From an uncultured Flavobacteriales bacterium (lineage in GTDB: Bacteria > Bacteroidota > Bacteroidia > Flavobacteriales_D > Crocinitomicaceae): a stretch of DNA of 18,432 nt. Position 1 is the first letter of the stretch. Every line of letters begins with the position of its first letter. The notes below the pieces were generated by a model. The model ran no database searches. It worked only from the letters and a program-made list of their open reading frames with translations, and was not told where the DNA came from. The position numbers were made by a program, and so were the translations under genes. Location of the stretch: contig CAIUKX010000465.1 of assembly GCA_903899795.1 (NCBI GenBank), positions 1-18,432 on the forward strand, given 5' to 3'. Shown in pieces: positions 1 to 8,089 of this stretch.

Positions 1-1716
1 GCCACTTTATTAGCTGACGGTTTTATCACTCCTGCCATATCCATCTCTTCCGCAGTAGAAGGAATCCCCGCCATTCCCGGATTCAAGGAATATTTTCCCA
101 ATTTTCAAATCACACCTCTGGTCGTTACGATAATAGTCGTCTTATTCCTCATCCAACAATTTGGAACTGCTTCCATTGGTAAAGTATTTGGTCCCATAAT
201 GATTCTCTGGTTTGGTCTGCTTCTCTATCTGGGATTGGTTCATATTGGCAAAAATCCTTTAGTACTCAAGGCTTTTAATCCTTATTACGCTTACCACATG
301 ATTTTTGTCGAAAAAGGAGGTTTCCTAACACTGGGAGCCGTTTTCCTTTGTACAACTGGAGCCGAGGCATTGTATTCTGATTTGGGACATTGTGGTAAAA
401 AGAACATTCGTGTTTCTTGGATGCTAATGGGTGTCATATTGGTCATCAATTATTTGGGCCAAGGAGCATTATGTTTAACACCAGGGATCCACATCGGCGT
501 AGAAGACAGTATTTTTTACACCATGGTATCTTCGATTAACAAGGACTTGATGGTTTGGGCTGTAATTATTGCAACGGCCGCTACTATAATCGCTTCACAG
601 GCTTTAATAACAGGTGTATTTACATTGATGAATGAAGCAATAAAACTGAAGCTTTGGACCAACTTAAAAGTCAAATATCCAACCGATCATCACGGACATA
701 TATACATACCTTTCATCAACTGGTTTTTAATGGCAGGGTGCTTAATGGTCATCTATATTTTTAGAACATCCACAAAGATGGAAGCTTCTTATGGACTCGC
801 CATTACGATTAATATGGTCATGACCTCTATACTGTTGGGCTTCCTGATGATCCTACGAAATCCAAAAATGAAGTATATGATCTTATTCATTTTTGCTATT
901 TTCATGATCATTGAGTTGTTTTTCCTTGCATCCAACTTGTTTAAAATCGTTGATGGAGGTTGGTTTACACTTTCTCTTTCCATTGTCTTTTTCGCTCTAT
1001 TATATTTATACAATAAAGCCAAGGAATTGCGTAGAAATATTACAGAGTATGTACCAATGAATCAAGTCGTAACTTTATTAAATTCTGTGAGAAACGATAC
1101 ACATATGAGTTACGAGGCGACCAATTTGGTTTATCCAACTCGCAGTGATTCTCCACAAAAATTGGATTCAACGGTATTCTACTCTCTCTTTAGAAAACGT
1201 CCAAGAAAAGCTGATGTGACATGGTTTTTACACTTAAACATCACCAATGAACCCTGGGGAATTCATTATTCAGTAAATGAAATCATTGATAAGCATTGCT
1301 ATTATGTGTCACTTAGTTTTGGATTCAAAGAGGAACACCGTATTGAATACATGATGAAGAAAATTCATAACAAAATGGTTGAAAAAGGCGAGCTAACCGG
1401 TGAAAGTGTTTTTAAATCTATCTCACCTCGGATCAAAGAAGCTGATTTTAAATTCATCGTATTGAATTCTCGTGTCGCGACAGACAATCTTTTGACGCCT
1501 TTCCAAGTTATTTTCGTTAAAGTTTACCGTTTTATCAAAGCAACCGGTTTGACTCCAGCAGAAGACTTTGGATTGGATAAAACAAATGTTGCCGTTGAAT
1601 ATGTTCCTATCAGTGTTGCAAAACAATTTGACATGGAAATGATTGAAGACAGTGAAGACTATTCAACCAAATTAGACAAAAAAGTAGATCGAACTTCTAA
1701 GAAAAAGAATTGCTAA
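1..1716 (+). CDS. kup: Kup/HAK/KT-type potassium uptake protein, 5' partial
   Basis: Inner-membrane K+ uptake transporter, probably a K+/H+ symporter as known for the Kup family. The reading frame is open from base 1, so the N-terminus lies outside the window; 571 residues are visible and roughly 95-100 are probably missing (E. coli Kup has 622). Visible residues 5-22 carry the family signature ADGFITPAIS...SAVEG, followed by QQFGTASIGKVFGPIM and then TTGAEALYSDLGH and INYLGQGAL, all typical of Kup. Hydrophobic helices continue to about visible residue 340; the remaining ~230 residues are the hydrophilic cytoplasmic tail, with family-like YVSLSFGFKE and a Lys-rich end. It is convergent with the next gene, whose stop codon lies 21 bases away, and I see no hairpin terminator between them. 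An ATG at 199 is internal, not the start. Family assignment is very secure; ion specificity is inferred from the family. Confidence 0.95.
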   Translation, partial: ATLLADGFITPAISISSAVEGIPAIPGFKEYFPNFQITPLVVTIIVVLFLIQQFGTASIGKVFGPIMILWFGLLLYLGLVHIGKNPLVLKAFNPYYAYHMIFVEKGGFLTLGAVFLCTTGAEALYSDLGHCGKKNIRVSWMLMGVILVINYLGQGALCLTPGIHIGVEDSIFYTMVSSINKDLMVWAVIIATAATIIASQALITGVFTLMNEAIKLKLWTNLKVKYPTDHHGHIYIPFINWFLMAGCLMVIYIFRTSTKMEASYGLAITINMVMTSILLGFLMILRNPKMKYMILFIFAIFMIIELFFLASNLFKIVDGGWFTLSLSIVFFALLYLYNKAKELRRNITEYVPMNQVVTLLNSVRNDTHMSYEATNLVYPTRSDSPQKLDSTVFYSLFRKRPRKADVTWFLHLNITNEPWGIHYSVNEIIDKHCYYVSLSFGFKEEHRIEYMMKKIHNKMVEKGELTGESVFKSISPRIKEADFKFIVLNSRVATDNLLTPFQVIFVKVYRFIKATGLTPAEDFGLDKTNVAVEYVPISVAKQFDMEMIEDSEDYSTKLDKKVDRTSKKKNC

Positions 1717-1737
1717 TCTACTGAATCACAAAGATAT

Positions 1738-2229
1738 TTACTGCATACTTTTTAGCCATTTGATCTCTTCTTCGCTTGCATAATGAGCTTTTGCAACATA
1801 TTCAACTTGTTTCATTTGATTGAGGAAATAGAGGTTATGGTTGGTGTCAAAATCTTTTGAAATTCCAATAAAAACCCTTCTTCCGGAAACTGAATTTGCA
1901 TACTGATTATCTGTAATGATGGTAAAAACATTCAACGTGTCCATTTCATATTCGCGAATCATCGGATTGTAAATTTTTCCGCTTGCAAAATCACTACACA
2001 AACGACTCGCGAAGGTTAAGTAAGCATAATCTTTGTATATCTGGAGATAGGATGCTTTAACCGTAACTGGAAAAAGTTCAGGACTTCTGAAATGCTTCAG
2101 AGAATCAATAATTAACAACTCACTGCCAGGTAATTGTGGCGTTATAGCGATTTGAGCTGTTGAATCTTGCGAAAATGAAAAATAGGAAAGAAATAATACG
2201 AAAGAGGATGTTAGGCAAAAAGTTTTCAT
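1738..2229 (-). CDS. Small secreted protein of unknown function
   Basis: A 163-residue protein that I do not recognise. Residues 1-20 form a Sec signal peptide (Lys at position 3, hydrophobic core, then FSFSQ, an ending common in Flavobacteriia), so the mature protein of about 140 residues should be periplasmic or outer-surface. No lipobox Cys is present at the cleavage site. The mature part is mixed alpha/beta in character, with an aromatic-rich centre (YKDYAYLTF) and a segment VSGRRVFIGISKDF; it has a single Cys after the signal region. No catalytic motif is evident. It stands alone, convergent with kup and followed upstream by the deoC operon on the same strand with a 90-base gap, so it might be read through from that operon or have its own promoter; I find no clear TAnnTTTG box. 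Confidence 0.7.
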   Translation of the reverse strand: MKTFCLTSSFVLFLSYFSFSQDSTAQIAITPQLPGSELLIIDSLKHFRSPELFPVTVKASYLQIYKDYAYLTFASRLCSDFASGKIYNPMIREYEMDTLNVFTIITDNQYANSVSGRRVFIGISKDFDTNHNLYFLNQMKQVEYVAKAHYASEEEIKWLKSMQ

Positions 2230-2319
2230 GGCGCTGCATTTAGTTAGTATTGAATTTATACTTCCAATCTAGTTATAAAAAATACAGAATGCTGTTATCG
2301 ATTTGTTAAAACCTTCAGA

Positions 2320-3198
2320 TTAATAATTCGAACTGGCTCCTCCTACATTTTCAATAGGATGCCATGTTGTTTTCACTTCTTGAAAATCATTAATGATATA
2401 GACATCTTGTCCTTTTTCGGAACCCCAATCATAAGTGTATGAATAGACTCTCTTAAGGTTACTATTGGCCTTTTGCTGAAGCTCAGATAACAGAGCTTCG
2501 TCACTACCTGCGTAGAAAAGCGCATTGATATCCATGTGCGAAGCGAATGTTGAAGCAAGTTCACCTGCTTTTCCGGTTAGAATGTTTACGACACCACCTG
2601 GTACATCAGATGTATTAATGACTTCAGCAAGTGTAACTGCACAAAGTGGTAAAGATTCAGAAGCCAGAACCACACATGTATTCCCACCTACAATAACTGG
2701 AAGAATCAATGAAATCAAACCGATCAATGATGAAGTTTCAGACGCAAATATTCCCACAACGCCCATAGGCTCAAGTGCAGAAAAATTAAAATGCGATGAT
2801 GCAACTGGATTAACAGAGCTGAAAATCGGAGCAAATTTATCGCACCAACCAGCATAATAAACTATCCGGTCAACAGCCAAATTCACCTCCTCCTCAGCCT
2901 TATTTTTCGAGATCCCTTGTTTCACAAGTTCACTTATGAATTGATCGCGACGTCCTTCCAGCATCTCGGCTATTCGATAGATAATCTGACTTCTATTGAA
3001 AGCTGTCTTTTCACCCCAAGCTAGTTGTACCTTTCTAGCAGATACAACTGCATTTTTCACATCTTTTCTCGATGACAAACACATGTTTGCAATGACTTCT
3101 CCCTTTTTATTCAAAGCAGGGTAATATCTTCCGGATTCTGTTCGGGGAAATTGTCCACCGATGAATAGTTTATATGTTTTCAATATTTCCAATCTCAT
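2320..3198 (-). CDS. Aldehyde dehydrogenase-like pseudoenzyme (N-terminal/NAD-domain only)
   Basis: A 292-residue ALDH-family protein, about 200 residues shorter than its 492-residue neighbour, to which it is clearly related: FIGG at 12-15, YYAGWCDKF at 114-122, EPMGVVG at 143-149, GGNTCVVLA at 171-179, VVNILTG at 203-209. It keeps the cofactor-domain fold but lacks the chemistry. The oxyanion Asn (PWNFP in the neighbour, N172) aligns with T155; the KPAE Lys that contacts NAD aligns with L178; FTGST becomes YAGSD; the LELGG Glu and the whole catalytic-Cys and EEIFGPV part are absent. Instead it ends in a short tail of its own with YDWGS, DVYIIND and TTWHPI. The frame is clean and the ending is not ragged, so this is a specialised protein rather than decay. 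It starts 9 bases after the intact ALDH and is third in the deoC operon. A partner or regulatory subunit of the ALDH is my inference. Confidence 0.85.
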   Translation of the reverse strand: MRLEILKTYKLFIGGQFPRTESGRYYPALNKKGEVIANMCLSSRKDVKNAVVSARKVQLAWGEKTAFNRSQIIYRIAEMLEGRRDQFISELVKQGISKNKAEEEVNLAVDRIVYYAGWCDKFAPIFSSVNPVASSHFNFSALEPMGVVGIFASETSSLIGLISLILPVIVGGNTCVVLASESLPLCAVTLAEVINTSDVPGGVVNILTGKAGELASTFASHMDINALFYAGSDEALLSELQQKANSNLKRVYSYTYDWGSEKGQDVYIINDFQEVKTTWHPIENVGGASSNY

Positions 3199-3207
3199 TG
3201 TAGTGTT

Positions 3208-4686
3208 TTATAGTGCTTCTAACTTCACATAAGGTGCAAGTCCATGAATTCCTCCCTCTCTGCCAAAACCGCTTTCTTTATATCCTCCAAATGGAGAAGT
3301 AGGATCGAATTTGTTATACGTATTCGCCCAAATCACTCCTGCACGTAATCGCGAGGAAACATTAAAGATTTGTGATCCTTTTTCTGTCCAAATTCCTGCT
3401 GCCAATCCATAAGGTGAATTATTTGCCTTTTGAATCACTTCATCAACGGTTCTGAAGGTTTGAATGGTTAACACTGGTCCGAATATTTCTTCCTGAGCGA
3501 TGATACTTGATTGTGCTACATTGGTAAAAAGCGTCGGAGGACAATAATATCCCTTCGCCGGTAACGGACATTCAGGCTGATACATTTCTGCGCCTTCTTT
3601 CTTCCCTATCTTCAAATATTTATGAATCGTATCCAATTGTTCCTTGGAATTGATCGCACCAACATCCGTATTCTTATCCAAGGGATTTCCTACTATGAGT
3701 GTCTGAATCCGATCTTTTAATTTACGAAGCACTTCTTCATACACTGGTTCTTGAAGAAAAAGTCGGGATCCTGCACAACAAACGTGACCTTGATTAAAGA
3801 AAATCCCATTGACAATCCCCTCAACAGCCTGATCAATCGCTGCATCCTGAAAGATAATGTTCGCTGATTTACCGCCCAATTCCAAGGTCACTTTTTTCTT
3901 TGTTCCGGCTACAGCTTGTTGAATCAATTTTCCAACATTTGTTGACCCGGTAAATGCGATCTTATTCACATCTGGATGATTGACAAGTGCTGCACCAGCA
4001 TCACCAAATCCGGTAACGATATTTACGACACCTTCAGGAAGCCCTGATTCTTTTATTACTTCAGCCAATAATAGGGCTGTCAATGGAGTCGATTCAGCCG
4101 GTTTCAATACAATTGTATTTCCAGTTGCCAAAGCAGGACCTATTTTCCAGGCTGCCATTAACAATGGAAAGTTCCACGGAATGATTTGTCCCACTACCCC
4201 CAGTGATCGAACACTTCTGTTTGGAAATGCATATTCTAATTTATCTGCCCAACCGGCATAGTAAAATAAATGATTACATGCCAATGGAATATCGATATCT
4301 CTAGCCTCACGAATTGTTTTGCCGGCATCTAGAGTTTCTACCACTGCGAACTCACGAGCCCGCTCCTGCATAATTCTTGCTATTCTGAAAATATATTTAG
4401 CCCGCTCTTTAGCCGGCATAATTGACCAAACTTCATTGTACGCTTTTCTAGCAGCCTTCACAGCTTTGTCAATATCAGCGGCATTTCCATGACCTACCTC
4501 AGCCAATTTTTCTTCATTGGCAGGATTAATAGTGTCAAAATACAATCCAGATGAAGGTTTTACAAATTTTCCACCGATGAATAAATCATATCTATCTTTC
4601 AATTGAACATGGCTGGTACTTTCCAAAGCCGGAGAATAATCCCACTCAATTGCTCCTTTTGCTGTTTTATGTTTCTTTTCTGCCAT
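3208..4686 (-). CDS. NAD(P)-dependent aldehyde dehydrogenase, probably acetaldehyde-oxidising
   Basis: A full-length 492-residue ALDH superfamily enzyme. All working residues are present: Asn172 in PWNFP (oxyanion hole), Lys195 in KPAE (cofactor), FTGSTNVG at 245-252 (Rossmann turn), Glu269 in LELGG (general base), the catalytic Cys303 in GHVCCAGSR, and Glu400 in EEIFGPV. The product is cytoplasmic. It lies 4 bases behind deoC and 9 bases ahead of the pseudo-ALDH, so the three genes are almost surely one transcript. DeoC releases acetaldehyde, so the likely reaction is acetaldehyde to acetate with NAD(P)+; this substrate is inferred from context, not from sequence. The sequence looks like the betaine-aldehyde/general ALDH class rather than a CoA-acylating one, because the Glu269 base is retained. 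The start fits the tight spacing to deoC. Confidence 0.92.
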   Translation of the reverse strand: MAEKKHKTAKGAIEWDYSPALESTSHVQLKDRYDLFIGGKFVKPSSGLYFDTINPANEEKLAEVGHGNAADIDKAVKAARKAYNEVWSIMPAKERAKYIFRIARIMQERAREFAVVETLDAGKTIREARDIDIPLACNHLFYYAGWADKLEYAFPNRSVRSLGVVGQIIPWNFPLLMAAWKIGPALATGNTIVLKPAESTPLTALLLAEVIKESGLPEGVVNIVTGFGDAGAALVNHPDVNKIAFTGSTNVGKLIQQAVAGTKKKVTLELGGKSANIIFQDAAIDQAVEGIVNGIFFNQGHVCCAGSRLFLQEPVYEEVLRKLKDRIQTLIVGNPLDKNTDVGAINSKEQLDTIHKYLKIGKKEGAEMYQPECPLPAKGYYCPPTLFTNVAQSSIIAQEEIFGPVLTIQTFRTVDEVIQKANNSPYGLAAGIWTEKGSQIFNVSSRLRAGVIWANTYNKFDPTSPFGGYKESGFGREGGIHGLAPYVKLEAL

Positions 4687-4690
4687 TGTT

Positions 4691-5617
4691 TTAGTCTATT
4701 GAAAAGTAATCTGCTGATTGATAAATGCCAGTTTCAGTTTTCAGCACCTGCATCAGTACATCATTTGCCAGACTGCTGGCACCAAATCTAAAATATTCAT
4801 TCGTTAACCAAGCGCTACCAAGTACTTCTTTTACCATCACTAAATTATGAATCGACAGTTTTGCAGTTGAAATTCCACCAGCTGGTTTCATCCCGATCAT
4901 TATCCCTGTTTTATGGTAATAATCCTTGATCGCACACAACATCGTATAAGTAACTTGCATTGTAGCGGCCGGTTGAATTTTACCTGTAGATGTTTTGATA
5001 AAATCTGCACCTGCATACATGGCAATTTCACTCGCCTTTCTTACATTATCCAGTGTAATTAATTCCCCGGTTTCTAAAATAACCTTGAGTCGAACTTTGC
5101 CGCAAACCTCTTTAATTGCCGCAATTTCGTCAAAAACATATTGATATTCACCTGAAAGAAACTTTCCTCTCGAAATGACCATGTCGATTTCATCTGCACC
5201 TTCATCGATGGCAAATTTCGTGTCTTCCAATTTTATAGATAATGGTGCTTGACCACTTGGAAAAGCTGTTGAAACAGAAGCTACCTTGACACCTGAATCT
5301 TGTACTTCCTTTTTAGCAACAGCAACCATCGAAGGATACACACAAACGGCAGCCACACTCGGTAATCCCGGATGAGCATCGTGCAAATGCATCGCCTTGT
5401 AACACATTTGTTTCACTTTTTGTGGGGTATCTTTCCCTTCCAAAGTAGTAAGGTCAATCATATTTAAGACCATTCTTAACGCTTGTTCCTTAGAAGCATC
5501 TTTGATACTTCGGGTCTGAAAACGAGCCACCCGTTCTTCAACGCCCACTTTATCGATACAAGGAATACTGGATAAATCCGGAAATACTAACTTTGATTTT
5601 TCTTTTTTTAACTTCAT
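4691..5617 (-). CDS. deoC: Deoxyribose-phosphate aldolase
   Basis: Class I aldolase cleaving 2-deoxy-D-ribose-5-phosphate into glyceraldehyde-3-phosphate and acetaldehyde, in the catabolism of deoxynucleosides; cytoplasmic TIM barrel. At 308 residues it belongs to the longer, eukaryote-like branch, with an N-terminal extension of about 45 residues over the ~250-residue bacterial form. Key residues are in place: Asp145 in EIDMV, Lys178 in LKVILETGEL, the Schiff-base Lys208 in FIKTSTGK, and Lys244 in MKPAGGI. It is the first gene of the operon with an intact ALDH and an ALDH pseudoenzyme. Only a few bases separate the best -10-like box from the ATG, so the message may be leaderless; no Shine-Dalgarno sequence is visible. 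The function is secure; inducibility by deoxynucleosides would be usual for deo genes but is not shown here. Confidence 0.95.
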   Translation of the reverse strand: MKLKKEKSKLVFPDLSSIPCIDKVGVEERVARFQTRSIKDASKEQALRMVLNMIDLTTLEGKDTPQKVKQMCYKAMHLHDAHPGLPSVAAVCVYPSMVAVAKKEVQDSGVKVASVSTAFPSGQAPLSIKLEDTKFAIDEGADEIDMVISRGKFLSGEYQYVFDEIAAIKEVCGKVRLKVILETGELITLDNVRKASEIAMYAGADFIKTSTGKIQPAATMQVTYTMLCAIKDYYHKTGIMIGMKPAGGISTAKLSIHNLVMVKEVLGSAWLTNEYFRFGASSLANDVLMQVLKTETGIYQSADYFSID

Positions 5618-5625
5618 ACAAACGA

Positions 5626-5654
5626 ATTATACGTCACTATAAAGGAGTTTACAA
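5626..5654 (-). promoter_or_regulatory. Candidate promoter of the deoC operon
   Basis: On the minus strand, TTGTAA (5649-5654) and TATAAT (5626-5631) are separated by exactly 17 bases, a classical sigma70 layout. An overlapping TTTG at 5650-5653 also fits the Bacteroidota -33 box. Transcription from here would begin only about two bases before the deoC ATG at 5617, giving an effectively leaderless message. The match could be chance in AT-rich DNA. Confidence 0.35.
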
Positions 5655-5900
5655 ACAGTCAATTCTGTTCTTCATTTTATTTCCTAGACAATTTTAAGGA
5701 GAATTCTACAAATGAAACAGTATTATTTCATTTTATCTTCGAAATAGTTTTCAACTATTCACACTTAATCGTTTGAGTAAAGGCAATTTGTGATTAGCAT
5801 TGTAAATTTAATTTAAAAGCTTACTACGAATTCACAAAGAACATCTAAGCAATCTTCTATAATTAAGCACTGGAGTTTAATACATTGAAATAATTATCAT
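5655..5900. other. Non-coding gap between deoC and the MORN gene
   Basis: The 315-base space from 5618 to 5932 has no credible gene. It holds the deoC promoter candidate at one end, one inverted repeat near 5720, and the terminator of the MORN gene at the other end. The middle part, about 5740-5900, is AT-rich and I see nothing recognisable in it on either strand. Confidence 0.6.
5710..5733. promoter_or_regulatory. Inverted repeat upstream of deoC, possible operator
   Basis: Perfect 8-base arms AAATGAAA (5710-5717) and TTTCATTT (5726-5733) flank an 8-base spacer. It lies 93 bases upstream of the deoC ATG in the otherwise empty gap, where a regulator could bind. No poly-T follows, so it is not a terminator for either strand. 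The binding protein is unknown. Confidence 0.3.
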
Positions 5901-5922
5901 AAAAAAGGGCTCCGAAGAGCCC
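5901..5922 (-). terminator. Rho-independent terminator of the MORN-protein gene
   Basis: On the minus strand a perfect six-pair stem GGGCTC / GAGCCC closes a TTCG tetraloop and is followed directly by six T. It begins 10 bases after the stop codon of the gene ending at 5933. UUCG is an extra-stable loop, so this should be efficient. Confidence 0.92.
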
Positions 5923-5932
5923 TCAATTTCTT

Positions 5933-6802
5933 TTATAATTGTCCGTCGGAGTGATAAACCCCGCCTTTGAACACTTTCACTTTTAATAAAATTCCGTCTT
6001 TGTCGTATTCATATACTTTACCTTCCCAAAGGTTTCCGTTTTTAAATACTCCATCTTGCCAAATTTCATCGTTGTTATTATATACTTTGTTATAACCGTT
6101 TGGTAAGAATGGCACACCTTTCGTTCTAGGTGTTGCAATTTTCGGAGCTGGCGTTGTCGATGCTCCCGGATCTTTTACATTTACAGGAGGATTTACCATT
6201 TCTCTTTGCTCACTCTTTTCAACTGAGCCATCTGCAGCATAGTGAATAACCTCTTTCACATCGCCATTCTCGTAATACCTTACTGCTTTTCCAACAGGAT
6301 TTCCATTTTGAGCAACATATTCAAACTCAATTTGTCCATTGGCGTAATAATATTTTATTTTTCCTTGTTCTTTCCCTTCTACGTTATAATTCGCCTCGTA
6401 CTCCACCTTACCATTTTCATTGTAACGAATAAGCGAATCCCTGTAAAGATTTCTTTCGAAAGAACCTTGTTCCTTAATTTTTCCATTCGGATGGTATTTG
6501 ACATAGGAACCTTTCGGTCGGTTGTTTACAAACTCACCCTTTAAACGAGGAGTAACTCCATCGTTATGGTATTTGATCCACAAACCTTCCTTTCGATCAT
6601 CCTTGTATGTACCTTCCTCAATTTTTCCATTCGGAGGATATCCTTCTTCAGGTCGATCTTTTCCGAAATAAATCCATTTCCCCTGCTTTTTTCCTTGTGA
6701 ATCGGTTTGATTTAACTTATCATCCTGATCATAAGCATTACTGTTAGGAGTGAATGACAACAACCCTAAGAACAAAAAACTTAAAAACAACTTATAAATC
6801 AT
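5933..6802 (-). CDS. Secreted MORN-like / YwqK-family repeat protein
   Basis: A 289-residue exported protein. Residues 1-23 are a Sec signal peptide ending SNA. Residues 36-200 hold about six to seven degenerate MORN-like units of the type G-x-W-x-x-Y-x-x-x-G-x-x-x-x-x-G, for example GKWIYFGKD at 41, GLWIKYHNDG at 73, GSYVKYHPNGKIKEQG at 98, GKIKYYYANGQIEFE at 147 and GKAVRYYENGDVKE at 171. A Pro/Thr-rich linker (about 203-230) leads to a C-terminal part with two more units (WQDGVFKNGNLWEGKVYEYDKDG). Such proteins are often labelled toxin-antitoxin YwqK family antitoxin by similarity, but there is no toxin gene beside it and its export argues against that role. Beta-hairpin repeats of this type are usually binding surfaces. 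It has its own promoter candidate and terminator, so it is a single-gene unit. Function unknown. Confidence 0.85.
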   Translation of the reverse strand: MIYKLFLSFLFLGLLSFTPNSNAYDQDDKLNQTDSQGKKQGKWIYFGKDRPEEGYPPNGKIEEGTYKDDRKEGLWIKYHNDGVTPRLKGEFVNNRPKGSYVKYHPNGKIKEQGSFERNLYRDSLIRYNENGKVEYEANYNVEGKEQGKIKYYYANGQIEFEYVAQNGNPVGKAVRYYENGDVKEVIHYAADGSVEKSEQREMVNPPVNVKDPGASTTPAPKIATPRTKGVPFLPNGYNKVYNNNDEIWQDGVFKNGNLWEGKVYEYDKDGILLKVKVFKGGVYHSDGQL

Positions 6803-6833
6803 TGAAAATATTTTTTTATATCATTTCTTCTGT

Positions 6834-6863
6834 AAAAGATATATGCGACAATGTACAAACAAA
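6834..6863 (-). promoter_or_regulatory. Candidate promoter of the MORN-protein gene
   Basis: On the minus strand, TATCTTTT (6834-6841) matches the TAnnTTTG box at 7 of 8 positions; a TTTG (6860-6863) lies 18 bases upstream, close to Bacteroidota -33/-7 spacing. A start about seven bases further on would give a leader of roughly 25 bases before the ATG at 6802. Confidence 0.4.
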
Positions 6864-6965
6864 ATTTGAAATCATAACATGCAGATTATTATTTTTCCAC
6901 TACAAATTATTAATTACCGCAAATAGCTTAATATTCGCACTCAAAATTTTATTCTTCCCCTTATT

Positions 6966-7913
6966 TTAAACTAATTCGGGATTAACATTATTCAACATAA
7001 TCTCTACTATCTTTTCTTCATTGAATTCTTCTTTCCAATTCCAATCTTCTCTTGCATGTGAATCATCAATACTCATCGGCCAACTATCCGCAATAGCTTG
7101 ACGAAAATCAGGCGAATAACTAATTTTGAAATCAGGTAAATGCTTATTTATTTTTTCTGCAATTTGTTTCGGTGTAAAACTACATCCTGACAAATTATAA
7201 GAAGAACGAATTTTAACAGATTCCTTCGGAGCTTCCATCAACTCAATTGACGCCCGTATTGCATCCTCCATGTACATCATTGGCAACTGAGTATCAGCCG
7301 AAAGAAAGCAATCGTATCGACCATCTTTTTTCGCTTTATAAAAAATATCTACCGCATAATCTGTAGTTCCACCCCCAGGTAAACTGGTATAAGAGATCAA
7401 TCCCGGATAACGAATACTTCGTACATCGACATTGAATTTATTGAAATAATATTCACACCAACGTTCTCCTGCTTGTTTAGAAATCCCATAAACTGTTGAC
7501 GGTTCCATCACCGTATATTGTGGAGTGTTCACACGAGGAGTTGTCGGACCGAAAACAGCTATTGAACTTGGCCAAAATACTTTTTTCAAATAACCTTCCT
7601 TCGCTAAATCCAAAATAGTAAATAAGCCTTCCATGTTTAGCTTCCATGCAAAATCAGGATTTTTCTCAGCAGTTGCAGATAATAATGCTGCCAACAAGTA
7701 CACCTCGTTCACCGATTCTTCAATGATGTATTTTCGAACTTTTTCTCGATCCAAGATGTCAAGTTGAGCATATGCCCCACCTTCCAGTACGTCCGGACAG
7801 TTTTCTTTCACATCAGACGCTATTACCGCATCAGCACCGAATCGATGTCTCAAAGCCAGAACCAATTCCGACCCGATTTGACCACCTGCACCTATTACCA
7901 GAATTTTCTTCAT
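6966..7913 (-). CDS. tdh: L-threonine 3-dehydrogenase, short-chain (SDR/epimerase-like) type
   Basis: Oxidises L-threonine with NAD+ to 2-amino-3-ketobutyrate, the first step of threonine breakdown to glycine and acetyl-CoA; cytoplasmic. It is 315 residues, an extended SDR fold. The N-terminal cofactor motif is GAGGQIG (8-14); Asp34 ends the second strand and favours NAD over NADP. The catalytic set is Ser116/117, Tyr142 and Lys146 (VYGISKQAGE). The segment YPGLIS...PGGGTTDYAVDIF (169-191) is the distinctive mark of the SDR-type threonine dehydrogenases, as in the enzyme from Flavobacterium, and separates them from UDP-sugar epimerases. The zinc-dependent MDR-type Tdh is unrelated. No 2-amino-3-ketobutyrate CoA ligase (kbl) is in the window. 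It appears to be a single-gene unit with a TAACTTTG box 27 bases upstream. Confidence 0.88.
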   Translation of the reverse strand: MKKILVIGAGGQIGSELVLALRHRFGADAVIASDVKENCPDVLEGGAYAQLDILDREKVRKYIIEESVNEVYLLAALLSATAEKNPDFAWKLNMEGLFTILDLAKEGYLKKVFWPSSIAVFGPTTPRVNTPQYTVMEPSTVYGISKQAGERWCEYYFNKFNVDVRSIRYPGLISYTSLPGGGTTDYAVDIFYKAKKDGRYDCFLSADTQLPMMYMEDAIRASIELMEAPKESVKIRSSYNLSGCSFTPKQIAEKINKHLPDFKISYSPDFRQAIADSWPMSIDDSHAREDWNWKEEFNEEKIVEIMLNNVNPELV

Positions 7914-7939
7914 TCTTGATTGATCACATGTAAAAAACG

Positions 7940-7947
7940 CAAAGTTA
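7940..7947 (-). promoter_or_regulatory. TAnnTTTG (-7) promoter box of tdh
   Basis: TAACTTTG on the minus strand is a perfect match to the Bacteroidota -7 box. It ends 27 bases ahead of the tdh ATG (7913), leaving a leader of about 20 bases. No good TTTG is seen at the -33 position. Confidence 0.45.
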
Positions 7948-8089
7948 GAATTTTTAGGTCGAATTAATTATCTGTTTTAGAAAAAAAATGAATTTCCTCA
8001 AATTTGTTCTATTACAAATACCTGTACCAAGCTATAAACAGCAGTTTAAACATCTATAATATACCATTTTGATAGATATTATATTCTAA

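Noticed and set aside
2525..2857. 110-codon open frame on the plus strand within the ALDH-like gene
   Set aside because: It is antisense to a clear ALDH-family gene and its translation matches nothing; the same applies to the antisense frame at 3980-4261.
5933..6802. Antitoxin of a toxin-antitoxin pair, as YwqK-like proteins are often named
   Set aside because: There is a signal peptide, no toxin-like partner next to it, and it has its own promoter and terminator.
8055..8083. TATAATAT / ATATTATA inverted repeat after the CCC-like gene
   Set aside because: It is all A and T with a 13-base loop and no T run; expected by chance in such AT-rich DNA and not a credible terminator.
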